Part shown: one piece after another, positions 44,480-53,126 of the stretch
Position numbering within the stretch: position 1 is the stretch's first letter
Layout: each line of letters begins with the position of its first letter
Assembly: GCA_964490325.1 (NCBI GenBank)
Contig: CAZBBX010000012.1
Span: 1 to 57,948 of the forward strand
DNA length: 57,948 nt
Direction of reading: 5' to 3'
From: DAOPJM01 sp964490325
Lineage (GTDB): Bacteria > Bacillota > Clostridia > Christensenellales > CAG-138
Translations under genes and position numbers: made by a program
The notes under the pieces: generated by a model
Told to the model about the DNA's origin: nothing
The model's input: only the letters and a program-made list of their open reading frames with translations
The model's database searches: none

Positions 44480-45223
44480 TTATTCGTCGTCTTCCGGCAA
44501 ATTGCCATTGTGATAGACTTCCTGTACGTCTTCGTTGTCGTCCAGCTTCTCTAAGAAGCGCTCGATCTTTTCGATCGTTTCGGGATCGGTGATCTGCTGC
44601 GGGTTCTGCGGGAGCATGCTGACCTCCGCCGTGAGGAAGTTGAAGCCCGCTCCCTCCAGCGCCTCGCGTACGGATGAGAAGTCGGCAGGCGCGGTGTAGA
44701 CCTCGAAGGCGTCGTCCTGCGCCACAAAGTCCTCCGCTCCCGCGTCCAAGACCTGCAGCATGACCTCGTCCTCGTTCATTTCGGGGGTGCGCTCAATGAT
44801 GATCTGCCCCTTCTTGTCGAACATCCACGCAACGGAACCCGCAGCGCCGATGTTGCCGCCGCTCTTGGAGAAGATGTGACGCATCTCCGCCGCCGTGCGG
44901 TTGCGGTTGTCGGTGACGATCTCCACGATCACGGCAAGATTGCCGGGGCCGTAGCCCTCGTACACGACCTCTTCGTAATTGATGTTGGCAGCATCGCCCG
45001 ACGCCTTTTTGATGGAACGGGCTATGTTGTCGTTCGGCATGTTCGCGGCCTTCGCCTTGGCGATCACGTCACGCAGCTTGGAATTGTTCACGGGGTCCGC
45101 CCCGCCGCCCTCTTTGACGGCGATGGCGATCTCGCGACCGATCTTGGTGAACACTTTGCCGCGCTGCGCGTCGGTCTTTTCTTTCTTGTTCTTGATGTTT
45201 GCCCACTTGGAATGCCCGGACAT
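44480..45223 (-). CDS. YebC/PmpR-family protein
   Basis: A 247-residue member of the family: MSGHSKWANIKNKKEKTDAQRGKVFTKIGREI, NMPNDNIARSIKKASG and YEGYGPGNLAVIVEIVTDNRNRTAAEMRHIFSKSGGN. YebC proteins act as transcriptional regulators or aid translation of proline stretches; the sequence cannot say which. No ruvC is adjacent here. Confidence 0.95.
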   Translation of the reverse strand: MSGHSKWANIKNKKEKTDAQRGKVFTKIGREIAIAVKEGGGADPVNNSKLRDVIAKAKAANMPNDNIARSIKKASGDAANINYEEVVYEGYGPGNLAVIVEIVTDNRNRTAAEMRHIFSKSGGNIGAAGSVAWMFDKKGQIIIERTPEMNEDEVMLQVLDAGAEDFVAQDDAFEVYTAPADFSSVREALEGAGFNFLTAEVSMLPQNPQQITDPETIEKIERFLEKLDDNEDVQEVYHNGNLPEDDE

Positions 45224-45297
45224 CGTTTTTTCCCTCCAAAGTTTACTCTATTGCTCTATTGTGACACACGTCTTGTGTTTGAAACCGATCAGGATCT

Positions 45298-45960
45298 CTA
45301 CAGCTCGGAAGCAGCTTCCTCGTCCAGTAGGAAGGTCGCGTGGCGGTGCAGCTGCAAAAAGCTCGCAGGGCAGCGTTCGCTCACGGCGGCGGACAGCATG
45401 GCCGCGGCCGCCTGCTTGGATCGAAGTCCCGTTGCCAGTATCACGAGGCGGCGGCTGAGCAGCAGCGTGGAGATCCCCGCCGTGACAGCCCTGCCTTCCT
45501 GCAGCTCCTCTACATGCGTGACAGGCGCTGCGGCCTCTCCCGTCCGCAGGAACAGCAGACCGCCATCGTCCCGCAGGGACAGTACGCTAAGATCCATGCC
45601 GCCCAGCTCCAGTATCTTATCTTCGTAGGCTTGGCAGCTCACCGTCCAATTTTCGGAAGCGGCGGCGGGCGCCGTGAGCCTTGCGCGGTCAAAATTCGTA
45701 TGCCGCAGCAGCGACTCCTCCAGCGCGCGCGTGATGGCCTTTTCACTGCCAACGCGCTCGCAAAGCTGCACGACCTGCGCCTTGCTCCAGTCCAAAAGGC
45801 CGTTCTCGCTCATGGCCGAAAGGGACGCGTAGGCGGGCAAAAGCTTTGCCTCCATGTCCAGACCCACCACGGCGGAGGGCTTTTCGATGAGCGCTGCGGC
45901 GATCAGCGTGGCCGCTGCGGCGCAGGCAGTCTGCTTGTCGCGATATACCAGTACGCTCAT
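45298..45960 (-). CDS. Degenerate glucosamine-6-phosphate deaminase (NagB) paralogue
   Basis: A 220-residue protein of NagB fold. The C-terminus fits well (AVTAGISTLLLSRRLVILATG, CPASFLQLHRHATFLLDEE). Active-site stretches are lost: the phosphate loop TGxTP is MEAKLL (35-40), the LDEY aspartate is Cys67, and DGHxxFNE has become DGGLLFLR (132-139), without His and Glu. The start at 45960 overlaps the lipase stop (ATGA); the longer upstream frame is not coding. A sugar-phosphate sensor or a structural role is possible; deaminase activity is unlikely. Confidence 0.75.
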   Translation of the reverse strand: MSVLVYRDKQTACAAAATLIAAALIEKPSAVVGLDMEAKLLPAYASLSAMSENGLLDWSKAQVVQLCERVGSEKAITRALEESLLRHTNFDRARLTAPAAASENWTVSCQAYEDKILELGGMDLSVLSLRDDGGLLFLRTGEAAAPVTHVEELQEGRAVTAGISTLLLSRRLVILATGLRSKQAAAAMLSAAVSERCPASFLQLHRHATFLLDEEAASEL

Positions 45961-46898
45961 GCCTGCTCTCCCATGGCGCAGACGGTCTCCAAGAACAGCA
46001 GCAGGTCGCGATAGACCTCGTCCTTGTTCGTTTCGTTGAGCATCTCGTGGCGTCCGCCCTCGTACAGCTTGAGGCAGACGTCCTTGTGTCCGCTTGCTGT
46101 CAGCGCATGATAGACCTGCTTGACGCCCGCACCGTTGCCGCCCACGGGATCGTTTGCACCCGACAGCAGCAGGATGGGCTGATTGGGGACCTTGGCTGCC
46201 CAGCTCTTTTCGGAGATCTCGCCAAGACCCGTCATCAGGTCGCGGAAGCCCAAGGTGGTGAAGGGGAAGCCGCACAGCGGATCCGCCACATACCGATCGA
46301 CCGACGCCTCGTCGCGGCTGAGCCAGTCGAAGGCCGTGCGCGCAGGCTTGAACTGCTTGTTGTAGGAACCAAAGCTGAGCTTGTCCAGCTTCTCGTTCGG
46401 CTCACGCGCCTTGCCCTTTTTCAGCTCGCTCTTGATGATGAGCTTTGCCACGGGCAGCAGGGGATTCTTGCCTGCCGTGCCGGAAAAGATGAAGCCTTGA
46501 AAGTCCTCCCCGTGCCGCGCCGCATAGCTGCGGGCAAGGAAGGAGCCCATGGAATGCCCCAGCAGCACGGCGGGGATGGCGGGATAGTCCTTCATGACAA
46601 GGTCGTGCAGGGTCTTCATGTCCGCAATGAGCTTGTCCCAGCCGTCCGTTTCGCCGAAATAGCCGTAAGGCTCGTTGGTGCGATGGCTCTTGCCGTGCCC
46701 CGCCATGTCCAAGCCGTATACAAGGTAGCCGTTCTGCGCCAAGAAGGCCGCAAAATCAGTGTACCTGTCCAGATACTCGGCCATGCCGTGCATGATCTGC
46801 ACTGCGCCGCGGATCTCGTCGGGTATCCAAACGCGGGCAGCAATGTCGCATACGCCCGTTGCCGAAGGAAAGCGTTTGTCGCGTACTGTAAGGCTCAT
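45957..46898 (-). CDS. Alpha/beta-hydrolase, monoacylglycerol lipase/lysophospholipase type
   Basis: A 313-residue Hydrolase_4 protein. It has QIMHGMAEYLDRYTDFAAFLAQNGYLVYGLDMAGHGKS, the nucleophile elbow GHSMGS (about residue 114), ILLSGANDPVGG (Asp) and GGRHEMLNE (His). It probably hydrolyses monoacyl lipids in the cytoplasm or at the membrane. It is coupled to the NagB-like gene, an odd pairing. Confidence 0.9.
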   Translation of the reverse strand: MSLTVRDKRFPSATGVCDIAARVWIPDEIRGAVQIMHGMAEYLDRYTDFAAFLAQNGYLVYGLDMAGHGKSHRTNEPYGYFGETDGWDKLIADMKTLHDLVMKDYPAIPAVLLGHSMGSFLARSYAARHGEDFQGFIFSGTAGKNPLLPVAKLIIKSELKKGKAREPNEKLDKLSFGSYNKQFKPARTAFDWLSRDEASVDRYVADPLCGFPFTTLGFRDLMTGLGEISEKSWAAKVPNQPILLLSGANDPVGGNGAGVKQVYHALTASGHKDVCLKLYEGGRHEMLNETNKDEVYRDLLLFLETVCAMGEQA

Positions 46899-47039
46899 GC
46901 TCGCACCTCTTTACAAAATATCAAGTTATTATATCACGCTTCCCCAAGGATGACAAGACTTTGATTTTTGCACAAACGCACGCTGCTGTGCGGCTCCTGC
47001 GGCGTTTTGGCACAATGCGCTCGCGCCTCGCGGCTGTGT

Positions 47040-47369
47040 TCAGTCCGTTCCTCCGTGCGCACGCGGCAGGTAGGCTGCCCACTTGACATAGGCACGCTCC
47101 ACTCCCGTGCCCGAAACGAGCAGCACGCCGTCCGAAGCGCCGCGCCGACGAACAAATATGCCCCGCAGCGTTCCTTCGTCCGAACAAAGTTCGGAGTTTG
47201 CCTCGATATATGCACGGTCAGCGGTCAGGTCGGCAATGCAGTTTTCATAAGCCATCGCCGACAGGCAGACCCGTTTGCAGATCCTGTAGGCGCGTTCTTC
47301 CTCAATGCGGTGCGGCCTGAGAAGATCCTGTATCGTGTTCGGTTCCTTCACAAAATATGCGGTATCCAT
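47040..47369 (-). CDS. Small protein of unknown function divergent from XRE gene
   Basis: A 109-residue soluble protein (YFVKEPNTIQDLLRPHRIEEERAYRICKRVCLSAMAYENC, then IFVRRRGASDGVLLVSGTGVERAYVKWAAYLP). It is not recognised. ATG at 47369 follows AGGGGGA. It is transcribed away from the XRE gene across a 126-bp spacer with an inverted repeat, so it is likely controlled by it. Confidence 0.6.
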   Translation of the reverse strand: MDTAYFVKEPNTIQDLLRPHRIEEERAYRICKRVCLSAMAYENCIADLTADRAYIEANSELCSDEGTLRGIFVRRRGASDGVLLVSGTGVERAYVKWAAYLPRAHGGTD

Positions 47370-47411
47370 GCCGTATCCCCCTGTTGCGATCTGTTGCTAT
47401 TCTAACACAAA

Positions 47412-47445
47412 TTTCCGTGTTAGTGAACTATCACTAATACGGAAA
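47412..47445. promoter_or_regulatory. Inverted-repeat operator between divergent genes
   Basis: TTTCCGTGTTAGTG (47412-47425) and CACTAATACGGAAA (47432-47445) are inverted copies with one mismatch and a 6-base centre. It sits in the middle of the divergent spacer, the expected place for an XRE-type dimer to bind. Confidence 0.7.
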
Positions 47446-47495
47446 GTCACAGTGCCATATCATTGTCTTGTTATCTGACGGTAAGGAGATGCGAA

Positions 47496-47738
47496 ATGGA
47501 TACACAGCAGCTTGTTGCGCTGCGCATACGGCAGCTCTGCAAGGAGCGCGGCCTTACGCCCAACGGCATCAGCAATCTATCGGCCGTACCGCAAGCGACC
47601 GTAAAAAGCATACTCAATGGCGAAAGCAAAAATCCGGGGATCCTGACCATCAAAAAGCTGTGCGACGGCTTTGAGATCACCCTCGGGCAGTTCTTTTCCA
47701 CCTCGGCGTTCGATGCGTTGGAGCAGGAGATCCGCTGA
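47496..47738 (+). CDS. XRE-family transcriptional regulator
   Basis: An 80-residue single-domain HTH_3/Cro-CI protein: LRIRQLCKERGLTPNGISNLSAVPQATVKSILNGESKNPGILTIKKLCDGFEITLGQFF. No effector domain is attached. The ATG at 47496 follows TAAGGAGA; a longer frame begins upstream without a ribosome site. Confidence 0.93.
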   Translation: MDTQQLVALRIRQLCKERGLTPNGISNLSAVPQATVKSILNGESKNPGILTIKKLCDGFEITLGQFFSTSAFDALEQEIR

Positions 47739-47745
47739 AAGCCTG

Positions 47746-48012
47746 TCAGCTCTTTGCCTTTGTCCTGTGTCTGCCCTTATACAGCGCCATCGTGGCGGCG
47801 CCGCCGCGCAGATGCCGCTCCGCCTTGTTGACGTCCAGCACCTCGCGCACATCTGCTGCCAAGCGGGGATTGAGGCAGGAGAGCCGCGTGGTCACATCCT
47901 TATGCACCGTGGACTTGGACGCCCGCAGCGCCCTCGCCGTCTCGCGCACCGTAGCGCCATGCGCAATGATATACTGCGCCTCCTCATAGATCCGCTCCTC
48001 GTTGCAGCTCAC
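47746..48012 (-). CDS. spoIIID: Sporulation transcription factor SpoIIID
   Basis: An 88-residue DNA-binding protein of the mother cell: EEAQYIIAHGATVRETARALRASKSTVHKDVTTRL (helix-turn-helix), then LAADVREVLDVNKAERHLRGGAATMAL. Length and sequence match SpoIIID. It activates or represses sigma-E genes mid-sporulation. It has a sigma-E-like promoter upstream and ends 7 bp from the XRE gene, convergent with it. Confidence 0.96.
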   Translation of the reverse strand: MSCNEERIYEEAQYIIAHGATVRETARALRASKSTVHKDVTTRLSCLNPRLAADVREVLDVNKAERHLRGGAATMALYKGRHRTKAKS

Positions 48013-48019
48013 AATGTAA

Positions 48020-48055
48020 TACCCCCATACACACTTTGTTCAATGTATGAGGGTA
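48020..48055 (-). promoter_or_regulatory. Inverted repeat over the spoIIID promoter
   Basis: TACCCCCATACA (48020-48031) and TGTATGAGGGTA (48044-48055) are 12-bp arms with one mismatch, around a 12-base centre. The right arm covers the -10. It could be an operator or leader hairpin. Confidence 0.55.
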
Positions 48056-48070
48056 TTTTGAAAGTATGAC
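48042..48070 (-). promoter_or_regulatory. Sigma-E-type promoter of spoIIID
   Basis: On the minus strand GTCATACT (48063-48070) and CATACATT (48042-48049) are 13 bases apart. CATACATT fits the sigma-E -10 consensus; the ATA core in the -35 also fits. spoIIID is a known sigma-E target in Bacillus. Confidence 0.6.
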
Positions 48071-48092
48071 GGCTTGACCCCTGCGCCTTTAT

Positions 48093-48887
48093 TTAGTACT
48101 GCTCGATGTTGATCTGCTCCGCGTCGTCGGCGTCGACGGCGTCCAAAAAGCGCTTGGCGATCGCCAAAAATCCCGTGTCGCTGTCGCTGACAAAGTAGCG
48201 CACCGTCGGCGTGCAGGGCGTGGCGGGAACGTTTAAAAGCCGCCTGATGGACTGCGCCAGCGCGTGTCCGATGTCGATGAAAACGACCTTTGGCAGCAGC
48301 TCCTCCATGGCGGAGCGCAGGAAGGGATAGTGCGTGCAGCCCATGATGACGGTGTCCACATCGCTGTCTCTGAGGGGCGCAAGATAGCGCTCCACGCACA
48401 TGCGCGTGATGGGATCGTCAGCGGTAAAGCCGTTTTCGATCAGCGGGACGAACAGGGGACAGGCCAGTGCCGTCACCCGCACCGCAGGCTCCCGAAGCCT
48501 GATCGTCCGTTCGTAAGCGCCGCTGCGAATGGTCGCCGCCGTGCCCAGCACCGCGATGTGTCCCGTCTTGGTCTTTGCAAGCGCCGCGTCCGCCGCCGCC
48601 GACAGCACGCCCACGATGGGGATGTCGAAGCACTCGTGCAAAAAGGGCAAGGCGATGGCACTGACCGTGCCGCAGGCCACCACGATGGCCTCGACCCCCT
48701 GCGACAAAAGAAATTTTACGTCCTGCTTTGCGTACCGCGCAATGACCGGTTCCGTTCGGGAGCCGTAGGGCACACGCGCCGTATCGCCAAAGTACACCAG
48801 CTGCGGAATGGTGTTGACCTTGCAGATCTCGTTGAGCACCGTCAGTCCGCCAAGACCGCTGTCGAACACGCCCAGTTTCTCGATCAT
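48093..48887 (-). CDS. murI: Glutamate racemase
   Basis: A 264-residue enzyme supplying D-glutamate for peptidoglycan. It shows GVFDSGLGGLTVL, YFGDTARVPYG, VVACGTVSAIALP (first catalytic Cys; usually ACNT, here ACGT) and VIMGCTHYPFLRS (second Cys). It starts 6 bp after the LCP gene, consistent with a wall-polymer operon. Confidence 0.95.
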   Translation of the reverse strand: MIEKLGVFDSGLGGLTVLNEICKVNTIPQLVYFGDTARVPYGSRTEPVIARYAKQDVKFLLSQGVEAIVVACGTVSAIALPFLHECFDIPIVGVLSAAADAALAKTKTGHIAVLGTAATIRSGAYERTIRLREPAVRVTALACPLFVPLIENGFTADDPITRMCVERYLAPLRDSDVDTVIMGCTHYPFLRSAMEELLPKVVFIDIGHALAQSIRRLLNVPATPCTPTVRYFVSDSDTGFLAIAKRFLDAVDADDAEQINIEQY

Positions 48888-48893
48888 AGTTCC

Positions 48894-49922
48894 TTACTCG
48901 CCCTCTCCGTACAAAAATTCATTGACCAAGCGTGCGTTCTCGTCAAGGTCGATGACCACGACGGACGCCCCCGTGATCGGCGCATACGCGTAGCTCCACG
49001 TTCCGTCGAAGGGCATGCGTCCCGTCTCGACCTGCAGTGTCCCCGCACTGTACAGCTCCATGGCAAGGTTTATCAGCTCCTTGGTGGAGAGGTTGGTGCG
49101 GATATAGTCCGTTGCGAAGTTTGCAAGCTCTAAAAGCATCTGCAGGGACAGCTCGTTGCGCACCTTTTGATACAGCGCCTGCATGAAGCGGCGCTGCCGT
49201 GCCGTGCGTCCAAAGTCTCCCTCGCCGAACTTGCGGTTACGGACGAAGGCCAGCGCTTCCTCGCCGTTGAAATGCGCCACCGTGCCGTCCTCATAGGATA
49301 AGTCGATGCCGCCTATGGCGTCCACCAGCGTTTCAAACTCGGAAAACGCAAGGGTCACATAGTTCTGTATGTCCAGATCAAAGGCCTCGTTGATGGTGTT
49401 GACGGCAAGGCCAACGCCGCCGAAATGGTAAGCGGTGTTCAAGCGGTTGTACCTGTGTCCTTCGATCGGCACATAGCTGTCTCGCAGAAAGCTTAAAAGT
49501 TTGACCGTCTTGTCTGACCTGTTGTAGGAGATGAGCAGCATCACATCGCTGCGCGGGCTGTACTCCGCGTAGTGCTGCGAATCCAACCCGAAGATGATGA
49601 TGTTTAGGATGTTTTCGTCCTTCTGCTCGATGGTATAGATGGGCGTCTCCGTATAGGCGTCGTCCGTCGTGTCGTCAACCTCCTCCTCAAAGCTCTCCGC
49701 CGACGGTTCCTCCTCAGACGTTGTCAAGCCTTCGTCGATCTGCGGCGAAGCCGTGGCGTTCGGATCCGCAGTGGGCTTTGTAGTGAAAGCCGGCGCGTCG
49801 CTGTGCATACTGCTCACCACGCTGCAGGCCTTGACGCCGACGATCGCCGCCGCAACAAGAACAAGCCCTATCAGCGCCGCCGCGACGATCAAAACGATCT
49901 TGATCCACTTTTTCATAAACAT
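48894..49922 (-). CDS. LytR-CpsA-Psr (LCP) family glycopolymer ligase
   Basis: A 342-residue membrane-anchored protein. A cytoplasmic KK and one helix (IVLIVAAALIGLVLVAAAIVG) are followed by an acidic linker and the LCP domain (NIIIFGLDSQ, PRSDVMLLISYN, LLSFLRDSYVPI, RNRKFGEGDFGRTARQRRFMQAL). LCP enzymes transfer undecaprenyl-linked glycans to peptidoglycan or proteins. The upstream genes make sugar precursors. Confidence 0.94.
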   Translation of the reverse strand: MFMKKWIKIVLIVAAALIGLVLVAAAIVGVKACSVVSSMHSDAPAFTTKPTADPNATASPQIDEGLTTSEEEPSAESFEEEVDDTTDDAYTETPIYTIEQKDENILNIIIFGLDSQHYAEYSPRSDVMLLISYNRSDKTVKLLSFLRDSYVPIEGHRYNRLNTAYHFGGVGLAVNTINEAFDLDIQNYVTLAFSEFETLVDAIGGIDLSYEDGTVAHFNGEEALAFVRNRKFGEGDFGRTARQRRFMQALYQKVRNELSLQMLLELANFATDYIRTNLSTKELINLAMELYSAGTLQVETGRMPFDGTWSYAYAPITGASVVVIDLDENARLVNEFLYGEGE

Positions 49923-49971
49923 CCTCCGCTATGGCAGTATAGCACGCCGCTCGCGCTTGGCGCAAGTCCGA

Positions 49972-51129
49972 CTACAGGCGCTTGGCGTCCAATTTGAGCG
50001 CTTCGTACAGCGCCTGTACCCTGTCGACCTGCTCCGTTTCCACCCGCGCCGCGCTGCGCAGGCGATTTTTGACCTGCTTGCGCTACGTGAACAAGCGTTT
50101 TGTCAAGCGATGCACATACAGGACGGGCAGCAGCACGGGCGCTTTACCAAGCACGGGGTACAAGCTCGCGCATGAGAGAGGGCGGCTCAAACAGGGCATG
50201 CAGATAGTATGCGGCACCGTCGTGCTTCATGCGCTCCAGCGCTTCCCGCTGCACGGGTGAGCCGTAGATGCCCGCCCCCAAAACGTAATCCTCCAGCTCG
50301 CTGCTGAGCGCATTAGGCTCCGCCTGCTCGAACCAAACCCGCGTCAGCTCGATGAATTGAGCTTCAAACGTCGTAAGCCCCGCCTTACCAAGCGCCGCTT
50401 CGATCAGGGCGCGATCCATCGCAGCTCCCTTTGCCCGTAAAAAGGCAACTTGATCCGCCACAAAGCGCGCTCCCATGCCCCCCCTTTGCAAAGTGCTGCG
50501 CCATATGCAGCAGCATATGAAGGTAGAACTGCTCATCCTCCATTTGGAAGCGCAAGGGGTTTTTAGGGGACGGATGGGTGCGCACCCAAGGATCGCCGCG
50601 GAAGGGATCGAACGCCGCGTCGGGCGGAGCAGGCGCTTGTGAAGCTCGATCAAAAGCTCGTCGCGGCGGTAGCAAAGGTGGTTCTCGCCGCTCTTGCCCT
50701 GCCGTACCCCGGCGGGGCAAGCAGCGCGTCCAAGCGCGGCAGAGAGGCCTCGTCCACCGGTATGTCCGGATCCGACATGCTGCGGTAGAAGCTATGCGGA
50801 TAGCAGGCCTTGATGACCGTGCCCTTCAGCGGAAGATGCCGTATGCCCGCCGCCGTCAATGCCAAGGAGACGCGCCTTAGCTCGCTTTGCTGCAGCGCAT
50901 CCAGCCGTATGGCGTTCAGCCGCTCCGCCTGAAGCTGCGCCGCTTTATCTTGCGGAATGTTTGGAAGCAGACACAGCCGATCCGCCGCCAGTCCGCCAAG
51001 CTGCTGCCGCCTTGCCGCCTCCATGACGCGTGAAAAAGAGGTGCCCGCAATAGGTGCAGGCACCGCTTCCTGTAATAAAGCGCTTTTTATAAGCTGTATG
51101 AGGTATTTTTCGGAGGGATCGCCCGCCAT
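49972..51129 (-). pseudogene. Decayed nucleotidyltransferase (NTP_transf_5 family)
   Basis: Pieces of one reading frame are spread over all three minus frames. 50650-51129 keeps the N-terminus (AGIRHLPLKGTVIKACYPHSFYRSMSDPDI). Around 50385-50720 the middle continues (MEDEQFYLHMLLHMAQHF), and 50144-50470 the next part (FEAQFIELTRVWFEQAEPN). The C-terminus is in another frame from about 50170 down, with an in-frame TAG at 50083-50085. The family's normal length of about 385 codons fits the whole span. The GxxxLKG-type and DPDI motifs place it among uncharacterised nucleotidyltransferases. At least three frameshifts plus a stop suggest real decay, though sequencing errors can contribute. Confidence 0.82.
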
Positions 51130-51132
51130 GCC

Positions 51133-53085
51133 TCAGCCCACCTTGGGCGTATCTTGCGCGGCACGATCCGCCGCACCCGTCCCCCGTTCGGACTGCGGGG
51201 CAAAGCTTGGAACGATGTCCTTGAGCCTTGCGATCAGATCGTCGTCGTTGCTTGCCGCCGCTCGTATCAGCTCGTCCAGCTTGCGGTCAAAATTCTTTTC
51301 GTCCACCTTGGCGGGATGTGCACGGAAGATGCGGCCGTGAGCGGTCTCGTCCATTACGCCCGCCTCGTCCGCCATCAGCAGCTCCTCGAACATCTTTTCA
51401 CCCGCCCTCAGACCGATGATCTCGATGGGCATGTCCACGTTGGGCGTGTACCCATGGAAGCGAATGACCTTCTCCGCAAGATCCATGATCTTAACAGGCT
51501 CGCCCATGTCCAGCACATAGATCGCGCCGGAATCGCCCAAGGTCACGGCTTGCAGCACCAGCTGCGCCGCCTCGGGGATGGTCATGAAGTAGCGCGTGAT
51601 GTCGGGATGCGTCACCAGCACAGGTCCGCCCGACTGGATCTGCTTTTCAAACAGCGGAATGACGCTGCCGTGGGAGCCAAGCACGTTGCCGAAGCGCACC
51701 GTCATGCAGAGCATCTTGCTGCTGCGGGCATACTGCTGCACGATCAGCTCGGTCACGCGCTTGGTCGCGCCCATGACGTTGGTGGGGTTGACGGCCTTGT
51801 CGGTACTCAGCTGCACAAAACGCACGACTCCATGCTCGTCCGCCGAGCGCAGAACATTGCGCGTGCCCAATACGTTGTTTTTGATGGCCTCCGCAGGGCT
51901 TTGCTCCATCAGGGGAACATGCTTGTGCGCCGCCGTATGCACGACCAGCTCGGGGTGAAACTCCTCCATCACCGCGTCGATGCGCGCCTTCTCGCGCACG
52001 GAACCGATGCGGATGACGACCTCCACCCATGGAAAATCGTGCTTTAGCTCACAGTACAGCTCGTAGGTGGTGTTCTCGTAGATGTCGAAGAGGATGATCT
52101 TTTTTGGATAGAAGCGAGCGACCTGCCTTGCGATCTCCGAGCCGATGGAACCGCCGCCCCCCGTGATGAGGACGGTCTTGTGCTGAATGAATTGGGAGAT
52201 GCTTTCCTTGTCCAGATCGACCTCCTTGCGGAACAGCACGTCGCTGATCTTCGTTTCGCGCAGATCCTTCATGGAGGGAGCGGCGCTCAGCTCCTGCAGC
52301 CCCGGCACGGTGCGGACGTGACAGCCCGTTTGCAGGCACAGCGCCACCACCTCCACCTTGCGTTCGTTGCTTAGGGAGGGGATGGCGATGATGATCTCGC
52401 TGATGTTGTACTTTTTTACAAGCCCCGGAATGTCCTCAATGTAGCCGCTGATCTTGACGCCGCCTACACGCATACCCTGCTTGGCGGGATCGTCGTCTAC
52501 GAAGCAGGCGATGTAGCTGGTCGCTGCCTCCTCGCCCGAATCGATCTGCGAACGCACATACGCGCCGAAGAAACCCGCGCCCACGACCAAAATGGCGCGC
52601 TTGCCCGCGTGTCTGCTGTTGCGTATCCTTGAAACAGCGCGCCTTGCGATGCGGAAGGAAAAACGGCTAAAGAATACCAGCGGCACCAGCGCCGCCGCGG
52701 AGATGATGATGAAGCTCTTGTACTGGTTGCCAAAGGGAATGTTGATGAGCAGCACAAGGATCGTCCCTGTGCCCACGCCCGCCAGCATCTTGAAGGCCTC
52801 GCTGATGCCCGACACCTGCCACAGGCTGTTATACAGTCCAAAAGCGGCAAACGCCAGCATGTACGCCGCCGCAAAGCACGCCATCTGCTTCAGATTGAAC
52901 AGGGCGAGCGTCCCCTGATAGAAGGGGAAGTGATACCCGTTCGCGCCGCCGACCGCCGCCTGCGGGAACCAACAGCCTATGACAAAGGCCGCAAACACCA
53001 GCACCAAGTCCATCAGCATGAACATGATGATCCTTGGCAGCAGCTCCCGATAGAAGTTTAGAAACTTCTTGTGTTGATCCTCCAT
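51133..53085 (-). CDS. PglF/CapD-type UDP-sugar 4,6-dehydratase
   Basis: A 650-residue membrane enzyme. Four or five N-terminal helices (residues about 15-150) and a CoA-binding-like Rossmann domain (VVGAGFFGAYVRSQ) precede the extended SDR domain (TGGGGSIGSEIARQ near 305). The catalytic stretch is STDKAVNPTNVMGATKR, with Met replacing Tyr of YxxxK as in PglF/FlaA1-like dehydratases. It makes 4-keto-6-deoxy sugars from UDP-GlcNAc for bacillosamine- or QuiNAc-type glycans. It sits after galE by 41 bp. Confidence 0.93.
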   Translation of the reverse strand: MEDQHKKFLNFYRELLPRIIMFMLMDLVLVFAAFVIGCWFPQAAVGGANGYHFPFYQGTLALFNLKQMACFAAAYMLAFAAFGLYNSLWQVSGISEAFKMLAGVGTGTILVLLINIPFGNQYKSFIIISAAALVPLVFFSRFSFRIARRAVSRIRNSRHAGKRAILVVGAGFFGAYVRSQIDSGEEAATSYIACFVDDDPAKQGMRVGGVKISGYIEDIPGLVKKYNISEIIIAIPSLSNERKVEVVALCLQTGCHVRTVPGLQELSAAPSMKDLRETKISDVLFRKEVDLDKESISQFIQHKTVLITGGGGSIGSEIARQVARFYPKKIILFDIYENTTYELYCELKHDFPWVEVVIRIGSVREKARIDAVMEEFHPELVVHTAAHKHVPLMEQSPAEAIKNNVLGTRNVLRSADEHGVVRFVQLSTDKAVNPTNVMGATKRVTELIVQQYARSSKMLCMTVRFGNVLGSHGSVIPLFEKQIQSGGPVLVTHPDITRYFMTIPEAAQLVLQAVTLGDSGAIYVLDMGEPVKIMDLAEKVIRFHGYTPNVDMPIEIIGLRAGEKMFEELLMADEAGVMDETAHGRIFRAHPAKVDEKNFDRKLDELIRAAASNDDDLIARLKDIVPSFAPQSERGTGAADRAAQDTPKVG

Positions 53086-53126
53086 GAATGCCCCCTAAGC
53101 CCTGCCTCTTACCGCAGGCTCGATCC

